Source of the DNA: a virus
Strand: one strand, 5' to 3'
Length of the DNA: 20,185 bases
IMG/VR virus record: IMGVR_UViG_3300006803_000128
Location: 1 to 20,185 of that record
In this document: piece by piece, positions 14,832-20,121 of the stretch
How positions within the stretch are numbered: position 1 is the first letter of the stretch
Layout: each line of letters opens with the position of its first letter
Translations under genes and position numbers: made by a program
The notes under the pieces: model-generated
Databases searched by the model: none
Told to the model about the DNA's origin: nothing
The model's input: the letters and a program-made list of their open reading frames with translations, nothing else

Positions 14832-15808
14832 TATTTCAACGCCTTGCCGTATCCACGAAGCGCAGCACCCACACCGCGTGGCTTGCGTGATACCGCGCCA
14901 CCCTTGGAGTAACCCTTCTTGGCCATGCCGCCTTTCGCATAACCTTTCTTCGCCATGCCACCGTTCTTCATGCGCTCCATACGCTTTTCACTGGCTCGTA
15001 CTTGACGTTGCTTTTTGGCTGCAGGAGTCTGCCGAGTGTACTTGGTTTCTTCAGCCCGTCGATCTGCTTCAGCAAGCTTCTTCTGCGTAGGCGTCTTCTT
15101 AGCCTTAGTCGGCGTAAGACCTGAAGTTTTGTTGGTGTCCTTTATGGCTTTATTGAGAGCGGCTTTACCGTACTCCTTTTCAAAAGCCCTTCTACCAAGC
15201 TTCGATAGCTCTCTGACCATATTCACAACTAGGTCGCCCTTGCTAAACCCAGGGACTCCACGAGCCTTGAGTATGTCTTTCTGCGTGACCCTTCCATCAC
15301 CCGTCATATCAGGGAACTTGCTCGCAGAACCACCAGCCTTCATCCCACCGGGCATCATCATCTTCTTGCCGCCTTTAGCGCCACCCTTAGATGCCATTTT
15401 AGATTTCATCATGCCGCCCATGGCCTTTCCAGCAGGCTTGGGCCGACGATTCGGGCCACTTGCAGGAGAACCAGCTACTTTTTCTTTTCTCTTAGGTCTG
15501 GACTTACCCGGAAGGAAATCAATTGCACCGCGTGCTCCTCCAAACTTGCCGTCATCGCCCAACAAGAACTTACGAATGCCGCCAACCTTCTTCTTGGCTG
15601 CAGGCTTCTTGGCAGCAGCAGTACGCTTGGCTTTCTCTGTGTCTAATTCAGTGGTGTATTTCTTGCCGTTCCAAGTAAACGTCTTGGCACCCTTGTTTCG
15701 GTGATGACGGAAAGACTCCTTGAACGGAACACCACCCTTGCTTACGCCGACGTTGTATTTCTTCTTGGCGGCAGTGGTTGGTTTTTCTGCAGGGGTGTCT
15801 TTTTTCTT
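14831..15808 (-). CDS. Basic EF-loop protein; ORF has no start codon at its apparent N-terminus
   Basis: A 325-codon open frame that follows the TAG of the upstream gene without a shift. It reads KKKDTPAEKPTTAAKKKYNV and so on, and has no ATG, GTG or good start for 80 codons; TTG codons at 15568 and 15565 lack a ribosome site. Yet residues 18-56 look conserved (YNVGVSKGGVPFKESFR; KTFTWNGKKYTTELD), so the N-terminal region is real coding sequence. GGGGGAG lies 8 bases before codon 1 (AAG), where ATG would be expected. Residues 167-178 match an EF-hand/dockerin loop (DMTGDGRVTQKD). The rest is Lys/Gly/Met-rich, with AKKGYAKGGMAKKGYSKGG repeats and the end KPRGVGAALRGYGKALK. A lost start, a sequencing error, or an amber-interrupted fusion with the upstream gene all fit. 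Confidence 0.6.
   Translation of the reverse strand, partial: KKKDTPAEKPTTAAKKKYNVGVSKGGVPFKESFRHHRNKGAKTFTWNGKKYTTELDTEKAKRTAAAKKPAAKKKVGGIRKFLLGDDGKFGGARGAIDFLPGKSRPKRKEKVAGSPASGPNRRPKPAGKAMGGMMKSKMASKGGAKGGKKMMMPGGMKAGGSASKFPDMTGDGRVTQKDILKARGVPGFSKGDLVVNMVRELSKLGRRAFEKEYGKAALNKAIKDTNKTSGLTPTKAKKTPTQKKLAEADRRAEETKYTRQTPAAKKQRQVRASEKRMERMKNGGMAKKGYAKGGMAKKGYSKGGAVSRKPRGVGAALRGYGKALK
15275..15310 (-). other. EF-hand/dockerin-like calcium loop
   Basis: Codons for DMTGDGRVTQKD give Asp, Thr, Asp at loop positions 1, 3, 5, Gly at 6, a hydrophobic Val at 8 and Asp at 12. This is the canonical 12-residue calcium loop; the last position is Asp, as in dockerin loops. It is followed by ILKARG, which resembles an exiting helix. 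One loop alone may be structural. Calcium binding is inference. Confidence 0.5.
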
Positions 15809-16132
15809 CTATTTATCTCCCCCAAACAAGCTCATAGCGCCGACGCCGCCTGCACCAGCTGCAATGCGCTTACGTCCAGACCTAGCAACAGCAGCGCGTT
15901 GTCCTCTGGTGGCCATGCGAGATCCTGTGCCTTTACCCGTTTGTTCAAGACCAAAACCTTTACCAAGATTGCGAGTAGATGTTTCAGGTAGGCGCTTAAC
16001 ACCTTGGGCCTTTTTACCGCCCGCCCGAATTGCAACACCTTGCTCTAGTTCACGAGCGGCTCTTGCTGCTCTTTGTGCTCGTGCTTTAGCTCTTTGACCA
16101 AGGCTTACCGCCTTTTCTGCTCTCTTTACCAT
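15809..16132 (-). CDS. Small Arg/Ala-rich protein directly after terL
   Basis: A 107-residue basic protein with ATG at 16132. GAGGAG is 7 bases upstream and starts at the TerL stop, so the two are co-expressed. Residues 1-32 are Ala/Arg/Lys helix (AKARAQRAARAARELEQGVA). The middle is Gly/Thr/Arg-rich (NLGKGFGLEQTGKGTGSRMA) and the end is GAGGVGAMSLFGGDK. No motif is known to me. The gene's amber stop lies in frame with the next reading frame, so what is drawn as two genes may once have been, or may be, one. A packaging accessory or internal protein is possible from place alone. Confidence 0.6.
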   Translation of the reverse strand: MVKRAEKAVSLGQRAKARAQRAARAARELEQGVAIRAGGKKAQGVKRLPETSTRNLGKGFGLEQTGKGTGSRMATRGQRAAVARSGRKRIAAGAGGVGAMSLFGGDK

Positions 16133-16143
16133 GGGAGATCTCC

Positions 16144-17607
16144 TCAATAATATGCGCGCTTCGCTCGGTAGACTTCCTCTTCCTCCTCGTCAGAATAAAG
16201 ATTAATGAAGTTACCTTGTCTGAATCTTAATATCGCCTGCGTGGTCGTGTCTACATAATCATCGTTAGGCGCAAACGGGAATGCCGCACACTCCTCAATC
16301 ACTTCTTCCGCAAATACATAGTTTGGTGCCCACACCATCCCCGCTTCAAACACAGGACTTACCGCATGGACACGAGTCATCTTGTCGTTGCCCCTTGATG
16401 GCCTGTAATTCACCACAGGGATACCCATAGCCCTCAACTCATGCGTCAATGGCGTACCACTCGCCTGTGCCTCAATCAAAACCATGTCAGGCTCAAACTC
16501 GTTGTACTGCTCCTGTGCAACCGCCTTCAACTCAGGGAAATCCCACCTACCCTTCTGCGCATCCAGCAAGATAAGCGCCTCACCTTCACCATCAGATGGC
16601 CTAAATACGCCCCAAGTCGTAATCGCACTGTAGTCTGCTGTCTCTTTCTTACTAAATGCGGTGTCATAGCTCTGAATTATGTACGAACACGGAGGTGGAT
16701 CGTCCTTTTCCCATGTATTCCACCACTCACGCTTGATAATCGCGCCCTCTTCCGACGTAGGGTTCTGCTGATACTGCGCATTCCACTTGGAAACAGGGAT
16801 CGACGCCTTGACGGCATCCAATTCCTCCCTCTTCCAGAACTCTGGCCACAAAACATTGTCCGAATCTTCAAAAATGGCAGGTAATTCCACCACTTCCCAC
16901 TGATCCGCGTTATTTTCCGTCTGCCGATTCAACAATCTGCCCGTCAAATCAGCCGTAGACCATCGCGTCATCACGATCACAATCGTTCCACCAGGCTGCA
17001 AACGCTGTCTCGGCCCTGATGTGTACCACTCATAGCACGAATCCAACAACGGCAGGCTCATCGCGTCCTGCTCAGAGTGCGGATCATCAATAATTAATAA
17101 ATCTGCACCCCTACCCGCTATGGCACCACCCACACCCGCTGCAAAATATTCACCCCCTCCCCCGGTCTGCCATTTCCCAGCACTTTTTGAGTCAGCCGCC
17201 AATGAAGCTTCAGGAAAAATGTTCTTATATTCATCCGTATCCATAAGGTTCCTAACCTTACGGCCAAAATTTATGGACAAATCAGCCGTGTGCGTGGTCT
17301 GCATGATCTTCAAGTCAGGCTTGAGTCCCATCATCCAACTCGGAAAGTAGATCGAGGCGAACTCACTCTTCGTATGACGCGGGGGCATGTTCACAATCAA
17401 CCGCCTCAACTCACCCTTGGCAACACGGGTGAGCTTATCCGCAATCAATCGGTGGTGTTCGCCCTCAATGAAGCTGGGCCAGATGTAGCGGATGTACTCC
17501 ATGAACGAGTCATGGCATGCATCGCGGGCATTCAAAAGATCTAAACGCTCCTGCAACTGAAGGATCTCCTTCATCTGCGACTCAGACAGGTGCGACAAGT
17601 TAGTCAA
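16144..17607 (-). CDS. terL: Terminase large subunit
   Basis: A 487-residue, full-length terminase motor that pumps DNA into the procapsid and cuts it. The N-terminal ATPase has Walker A-like PPRHTKS (residues 75-81), Walker B LLIIDDP (170-176), and VMTRWSTADLTGRL (212-225), typical of the coupling motif. The C-terminal RNase H-like nuclease shows SYDTAF (313-318, Asp315), LIEAQASGTPL (377-387, Glu379) and NDDYVDT (448-454), giving the expected acidic metal-binding set. The visible start is TTG at 17607, with CAGGGA about 10 bases upstream; no earlier ATG or GTG precedes an upstream stop, and ATG codon 12 is the fallback. It is the first gene of the late operon, behind a good promoter. No small-subunit gene is adjacent. 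Confidence 0.93.
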   Translation of the reverse strand: MTNLSHLSESQMKEILQLQERLDLLNARDACHDSFMEYIRYIWPSFIEGEHHRLIADKLTRVAKGELRRLIVNMPPRHTKSEFASIYFPSWMMGLKPDLKIMQTTHTADLSINFGRKVRNLMDTDEYKNIFPEASLAADSKSAGKWQTGGGGEYFAAGVGGAIAGRGADLLIIDDPHSEQDAMSLPLLDSCYEWYTSGPRQRLQPGGTIVIVMTRWSTADLTGRLLNRQTENNADQWEVVELPAIFEDSDNVLWPEFWKREELDAVKASIPVSKWNAQYQQNPTSEEGAIIKREWWNTWEKDDPPPCSYIIQSYDTAFSKKETADYSAITTWGVFRPSDGEGEALILLDAQKGRWDFPELKAVAQEQYNEFEPDMVLIEAQASGTPLTHELRAMGIPVVNYRPSRGNDKMTRVHAVSPVFEAGMVWAPNYVFAEEVIEECAAFPFAPNDDYVDTTTQAILRFRQGNFINLYSDEEEEEVYRAKRAYY

Positions 17608-17639
17608 TTGGTTTTTTCCCTGAGTTGTGCGTGGTGAAT

Positions 17640-17668
17640 GTTATATATACACATAACTATTATGTCTA
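17640..17668 (-). promoter_or_regulatory. Sigma-70-like promoter for the late operon
   Basis: On the minus strand the -35 TAGACA (17668-17663) matches TTGACA at five of six positions. A 17-bp spacer leads to the -10 TATAAC (17645-17640), five of six to TATAAT. Predicted transcription starts near 17633, about 26 bases before the terL start. No phage-type single-subunit RNA polymerase promoter or gene is seen here, so host polymerase is the likely reader, perhaps with an activator. Confidence 0.65.
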
Positions 17669-17689
17669 CACATACAGGGGGGGTGCGGG

Positions 17690-17713
17690 TGCGACAAGTC
17701 GCAGACTTTTTTT
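17690..17713 (+). terminator. Weak plus-strand terminator or attenuator
   Basis: TGCGAC / GTCGCA forms a short stem (in practice 5 bp with a CAAG loop). It is followed by GAC and seven T's (17707-17713). On the plus strand it could stop antisense transcription coming out of terL. The stem is short and the T-run begins three bases late, so strength is doubtful. Confidence 0.4.
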
Positions 17714-17723
17714 GGGTTGGCTC

Positions 17724-17738
17724 CCTAGGGTACCTAGG
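17724..17738. promoter_or_regulatory. Near-palindromic CCTAGG pair, possible protein site
   Basis: CCTAGGGTACCTAGG has two CCTAGG half-sites separated by GTA, each itself a palindrome. It lies between the two divergent promoters. It may bind a regulator. No paired copy was noticed elsewhere in the control region, so the call is tentative. Confidence 0.3.
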
Positions 17739-17889
17739 TCGCATGAGGCCGCGCCTTAGCCTATCGGTCAGGGCCGGCCACGAATGCGGGCCGTTAGTTT
17801 GTGGTCGCTCCGCACAAGGCTGCGCTTGCAATGGTTTAACAATGGGATAGGTGCGGCAGATTATCGCGTATACATGGCGAATACATTAG

Positions 17890-17919
17890 TTGTACTTCAT
17901 ATGTATATAGGTGTATAAT
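17890..17919 (+). promoter_or_regulatory. Promoter for the plus-strand accessory genes
   Basis: A perfect TATAAT -10 at 17914-17919, with a weak -35 TTGTAC (17890-17895) 18 bp upstream. The DNA between is AT-rich (CATATGTATATAGG). Transcription would start near 17926, inside the palindrome that follows. It precedes the 79-residue gene by about 60 bases. Confidence 0.65.
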
Positions 17920-17937
17920 TCTCGACATTGTCGAGAA
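17919..17937. promoter_or_regulatory. Perfect 19-bp palindrome over the -10/start site
   Basis: TTCTCGACATTGTCGAGAA has two 9-bp arms around one central base, with no mismatch. It shares the last T of the TATAAT box and covers the predicted transcription start, the classic place for a dimeric repressor. A hairpin at the mRNA 5' end is a second possible role. The binding protein is not in this window. Confidence 0.65.
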
Positions 17938-17984
17938 GGGACGCGGCAATACATTAAAGCAAAATTGTCCCACAAGGAAAAACG

Positions 17985-18224
17985 ATGGAAGTAAAAACAA
18001 TACAGCCGCAGACGCGACCGACTTATTACGAGAAGCTAGAGATTGCTGGCATCGCGAAAACTCGGCACGTTTCATTAAAGTGCGCGATGGGTGATCTACA
18101 CACCGCGTACTGCAAGATGGATTCGCAAAACCGCGCACTGTTTAACGAAATGCTCGAAGGCATGACACTGCGCGAAGCGCTAATTGACTTCGCATTATCC
18201 GAGTCGGTTAACATCGACTTATAA
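17985..18224 (+). CDS. Small accessory protein (79 aa), unknown
   Basis: First plus-strand gene: 79 residues starting MEVKTIQPQTRPTYYEKLEI. ATG at 17985 has AAGGA about 6 bases upstream. Two helical stretches are likely (MGDLHTAYCKMDSQNRALFN and MLEGMTLREALIDFALSES); the second is acidic. No HTH signature or catalytic motif is clear. It sits behind the operator-covered promoter, so it may be an early or lysogeny-type gene. A terminase small subunit cannot be excluded from size alone, but nothing supports it. Its stop codon begins the shared 3' element TAACCAACA plus a GC hairpin. Confidence 0.65.
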   Translation: MEVKTIQPQTRPTYYEKLEIAGIAKTRHVSLKCAMGDLHTAYCKMDSQNRALFNEMLEGMTLREALIDFALSESVNIDL

Positions 18225-18229
18225 CCAAC

Positions 18230-18250
18230 ACGGGGGGCAATGCCCCCCAT
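18230..18250 (+). terminator. GC hairpin after the 79-aa gene (no T-run)
   Basis: GGGGGGC / GCCCCCC forms a 7-bp stem with loop AAT (18232-18248), 7 bases after the stop codon. Preceding bases TAACCAACA match those before the clear terminator at 19190. ATTCCCCC, not a T-run, follows, so it probably protects or processes RNA, or is a decayed terminator, rather than ending transcription fully. Confidence 0.45.
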
Positions 18251-18275
18251 TCCCCCAAAGCATAAAGGTAAAAAG

Positions 18276-18590
18276 ATGATAGACGTTAAAGCATTATCGG
18301 CGCAGGAATTAGAAGCGCAACGCAAGATCAGCGAGGCGGCAATTAAGCGCAGTAAGGAAGGCATGCGGCTGGCCGCGATCAATGCCGAACTGGCCGAGCG
18401 CAAAAAGGAAGGCAAGCGCAAGGCGTTAGATTCATTTGCGAATTATCAAAAGACCAGCGGCAAGGTATACATGCCATTCGTTAGCCCACTGTCAGGCGAG
18501 ACTGAGCGCGGCATATTGGTGCCATGGAAAATTACCGAGCGTAACCAAACAGCCAAAACTGTGCTCGCGGTATCGTTCGACCTAGGTTAG
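18276..18590 (+). CDS. Charged helical accessory protein (104 aa), unknown
   Basis: The preferred start is ATG at 18276 (MIDVKALSAQELEAQRK), because AAAGG and the leader shared with two other genes lie directly upstream. An ATG at 18240 would sit inside the hairpin. Residues 5-60 form a Lys/Glu/Ala-rich helix (AIKRSKEGMRLAAINAELAE). Residues 65-104 look folded (KVYMPFVSPLSGETERGILV). No known family is recognised. It follows the 79-residue gene with no separate -10 seen, so it is probably on the same transcript. Confidence 0.65.
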   Translation: MIDVKALSAQELEAQRKISEAAIKRSKEGMRLAAINAELAERKKEGKRKALDSFANYQKTSGKVYMPFVSPLSGETERGILVPWKITERNQTAKTVLAVSFDLG

Positions 18591-18625
18591 TCGCCAGCGT
18601 AGTGCCCGTCGCCCTTGGGCGGGTA

Positions 18626-18654
18626 TTGCGATGCTGACTAGCATCAATTAAAAT
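18626..18654 (+). promoter_or_regulatory. Promoter for the membrane-protein cassette
   Basis: -35 TTGCGA (18626-18631), a 17-bp spacer and -10 TAAAAT (18649-18654). The -10 and the following GTAACCCCAAAGC match the promoter before 19482 (TATAAT, then GTTACCCCAAAGC). A hairpin GATGCT / AGCATC lies in the spacer (18630-18645) and another GC hairpin (CGCCC / GGGCG, near 18610-18621) just upstream; the latter could end the previous transcript. Confidence 0.6.
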
Positions 18655-18681
18655 AGTAACCCCAAAGCAAAAGGAAAAAAG

Positions 18682-18876
18682 ATGATACCGACTGAATCAA
18701 TAACCATGGCCATATACCTGTTATGTGGTCTCACACTCGCCGCGTTCGGGATCCTGCTTACAGGCTTCTACTACTTTGGCGAACTGGCCATGCCTGGCGT
18801 ATTCGCATGGGTGGCACCGCTCATGATACCGCTAGGCATTGTGACCATCATCGTCGGCGAAAGGGAGGCGCGATAA
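18682..18876 (+). CDS. Small membrane protein with two TM segments
   Basis: A 64-residue protein. Residues about 9-31 (AIYLLCGLTLAAFGILLTGF) and about 38-58 (AMPGVFAWVAPLMIPLGIVT) are hydrophobic helices long enough to cross a membrane. A short loop (YYFGEL) joins them and the tail is charged (GEREAR). It would sit in the host inner membrane. The ATG follows AAGGA and the shared leader. Holin-like or superinfection-exclusion roles are possible by size and topology, but no lysis gene is nearby and nothing specific supports either. Its stop lies just before the next start. Confidence 0.65.
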   Translation: MIPTESITMAIYLLCGLTLAAFGILLTGFYYFGELAMPGVFAWVAPLMIPLGIVTIIVGEREAR

Positions 18877-18878
18877 TC

Positions 18879-19184
18879 ATGGCAAATCCATTCGGAAAAA
18901 CACGCGACGTTGATAACCCATACGCGACTTATGTGGGTTGGAGCTCTGACCTTGGCCCAATCGAAATCCGCGTGCTAAGGCGGTACAAGGGATCGGTTAA
19001 AACCGAATCGAAGGATCCGTATGCGCGCTGGTACACGGCGGCGAAATCCGACGCGACATTCGGCAGCTGGGAATACGGCGACCAGTACGTTAATGAAAAC
19101 CCATACGGCATAGGCATTCGGAATCAATTCCAACTGTTTAAGGCCGACCCTGAGTGGGTCGAGCAATACGCTCGACGAGTCTAA
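18879..19184 (+). CDS. Aromatic-rich accessory protein (101 aa), unknown
   Basis: ATG at 18879 (MANPFGKTRDVDNPYATYVG) has GGGAGG about 10 bases upstream, which reaches into the end of the previous gene; the two are coupled. An open frame continues upstream but overlaps the membrane gene and has an Arg/His-rich shadow composition. The chain is rich in Tyr, Trp and Gly (RWYTAAKSDATFGSWEYGDQ, VNENPYGIGIRNQFQLFKAD), giving a compact globular prediction. No family is recognised. The gene ends at the strong terminator at 19190. Confidence 0.62.
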   Translation: MANPFGKTRDVDNPYATYVGWSSDLGPIEIRVLRRYKGSVKTESKDPYARWYTAAKSDATFGSWEYGDQYVNENPYGIGIRNQFQLFKADPEWVEQYARRV

Positions 19185-19189
19185 CCAAC

Positions 19190-19216
19190 ATGGGGGCTTC
19201 GGCCCCCATTTTTTTT
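19190..19216 (+). terminator. Strong intrinsic terminator with TTCG loop
   Basis: ATGGGGGC / GCCCCCAT makes a perfect 8-bp stem with a TTCG tetraloop, followed by eight T's (19209-19216). It starts 6 bases after the stop of the 101-residue gene. The DNA before it (TAACCAACA) is shared with the hairpin at 18230. Confidence 0.92.
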
Positions 19217-19274
19217 GCGCGGATCCCGCTTAACCTGGCCCACCTGGCCGGAGCTCCCTGGCTCGAGCTGCGGG

Positions 19275-19420
19275 CATAAATATATACAAAGGCCCAAGGC
19301 CGCAAGCGGGCCGCAAGCAAAAACATATATAAACAATGAAGGCCGCAAGCGCCAGGGGCGCATGCACAAACATATAAAAAAGGCCGAAGGCCGCAAGCGG
19401 GCGCAAATGCCAAGCGGGCG
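19275..19420. repeat. Three imperfect repeats, AT-rich block plus AAGGCCGCAAGC
   Basis: AAGGCCGCAAGC occurs at 19296, 19339 and 19387 (spacings 43 and 48), with each copy preceded by an AT-rich block such as ATATATAAA or CATATAAAAA. CCGCAAGCGG within the copies is a small inverted repeat. An iteron-like origin, a protein-binding array or a recombination leftover are all possible. Confidence 0.55.
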
Positions 19421-19426
19421 ACGCGC

Positions 19427-19454
19427 TTGTGTCGTGTGGTCATTTTGTTATAAT
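19427..19454 (+). promoter_or_regulatory. Promoter for the gp88-like gene
   Basis: -35 TTGTGT (19427-19432), a 16-bp spacer and a perfect -10 TATAAT (19449-19454). Transcription would start close to the conserved CCCCAAAGC at 19460. The region lies just after the repeat array and a terminator, so the gene looks like an independent unit. Confidence 0.6.
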
Positions 19455-19481
19455 TGTTACCCCAAAGCATAAGGTGAAACG

Positions 19482-20099
19482 ATGAAAGTATCAGAAGCGA
19501 GGGCCGCAGTTGGTGGCCTATCAGTACCAAGCAAGATGCCGTGCTATTCCTTCGGGATTAGTGCCGACCATTGCAAAACGGGCAGCAAGCTTGCCCAGAT
19601 TGAGGGCAGCATATGCAATACATGCTATGCCCAAAAAGGCGCGTATAAGTGGACGCCTACTAAGAACGCGCACGAGCGCAGAATAAACCTAATCGGCACC
19701 AGCAATTGGGTTGATAACATGGTTCGCGCTATCAATAACGCGGATTATTTTCGCTGGTTTGACAGTGGCGATTTGCAGAGTGATGAAATGCTCGCCGATA
19801 TTGTGCGCGTCGCACTCGCTACCCCTGACACCAAGCACTGGTTACCCACTCATGAAAACTTCATGGTGTCGCGGTACTTGCGCAAGCATGGCAAGTTCCC
19901 AAGCAATCTAACCGTGCGCGTATCTGCTGCCATGGTAGACGGCGAACCCCCCAAGCGATTTGCGCTCACTAGCACAGTGCACCAACTAGGCAAGCCTATT
20001 GGCCGCGAGTGCCCATCATCCAAGCAGGGTAACAAGTGTGGCGATTGCCGCGCATGCTGGAACCCGCGCATTAAGAACATCAGTTACAAGTACCACTAG
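19482..20099 (+). CDS. Cys-rich gp88-like phage protein
   Basis: A 205-residue protein with ATG at 19482; AAGGTG is 7 bases upstream. Eight cysteines occur at 21, 31, 45, 48, 177, 186, 189 and 192. They form CNTCYA (45-50) and CxxxxxxxxCGDCRAC (177-192), a likely metal or iron-sulfur site. The core alternates strands and helices (YFRWFDSGDLQS, DEMLADIVRVALATPD, KHWLPTHENFMVSRYLRKHG, LTVRVSAAMVDG), which resembles a TIM-barrel. I recall this layout from a phage 'gene product 88' family; CxxCYA also appears in the phage Gp37/Gp68 (DUF5131) proteins. Activity is unknown. It has its own promoter and leader and a GC hairpin follows, so it behaves like an added 'moron' gene. Confidence 0.68.
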   Translation: MKVSEARAAVGGLSVPSKMPCYSFGISADHCKTGSKLAQIEGSICNTCYAQKGAYKWTPTKNAHERRINLIGTSNWVDNMVRAINNADYFRWFDSGDLQSDEMLADIVRVALATPDTKHWLPTHENFMVSRYLRKHGKFPSNLTVRVSAAMVDGEPPKRFALTSTVHQLGKPIGRECPSSKQGNKCGDCRACWNPRIKNISYKYH

Positions 20100-20121
20100 G
20101 GAGGGCGGGATCCGCCTCCCT
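20099..20121 (+). terminator. GC hairpin after the gp88-like gene
   Basis: GGGAGGGCGG / CCGCCTCCC pair around GATC, with one bulged base, directly after the stop codon. There is no T-run, so intrinsic termination is doubtful. The remaining bases to 20185 are GC-rich with CTCGAG and GAGCTC palindromes; I see no gene in them. Confidence 0.4.

Larger units (their letters stand above)
17608..17984. other. Gene-free divergent control region
   Basis: 377 bases between terL and the first plus-strand gene. Left to right they hold the late promoter (17640-17668), a hairpin with T-run (17690-17713), a near-palindrome CCTAGGGTACCTAGG (17724-17738), about 140 bases of GC-rich DNA with GGCCGGCC (near 17774) where I see no gene, and then an AT-rich promoter with an operator (17890-17937). 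Short open frames here on both strands have biased composition and poor starts and are not called. Confidence 0.7.
19185..19481 (+). other. 297-base gap: terminator, GC block, repeat array, promoter
   Basis: No gene is seen. The gap has the terminator (19190-19216), a GC-rich block with six-base palindromes GGATCC, GAGCTC and CTCGAG (19217-19274), three imperfect AT/GC repeats (19275-19420), and a promoter with the shared leader (19427-19481). Plus and minus open frames across it are Arg/Ala- or Leu/Cys-rich and have no ribosome sites. Confidence 0.6.

Noticed and set aside
14831-16147. Whole-genome TAG reassignment as the cause of the in-frame amber
   Set aside because: Portal, decoration-candidate, 63-residue and 226-residue genes all end properly at TAG, with the next gene starting directly after.
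17604-17831. Small minus-strand frame upstream of terL
   Set aside because: It overlaps the promoter, is Arg/Pro/Cys-rich and has no ribosome site; the span is better explained as control DNA.
18723-18878. Extended N-terminus for the 101-residue gene
   Set aside because: It overlaps the membrane-protein gene in another frame, is Arg/His-rich like a shadow, and the ATG at 18879 has GGGAGG upstream.
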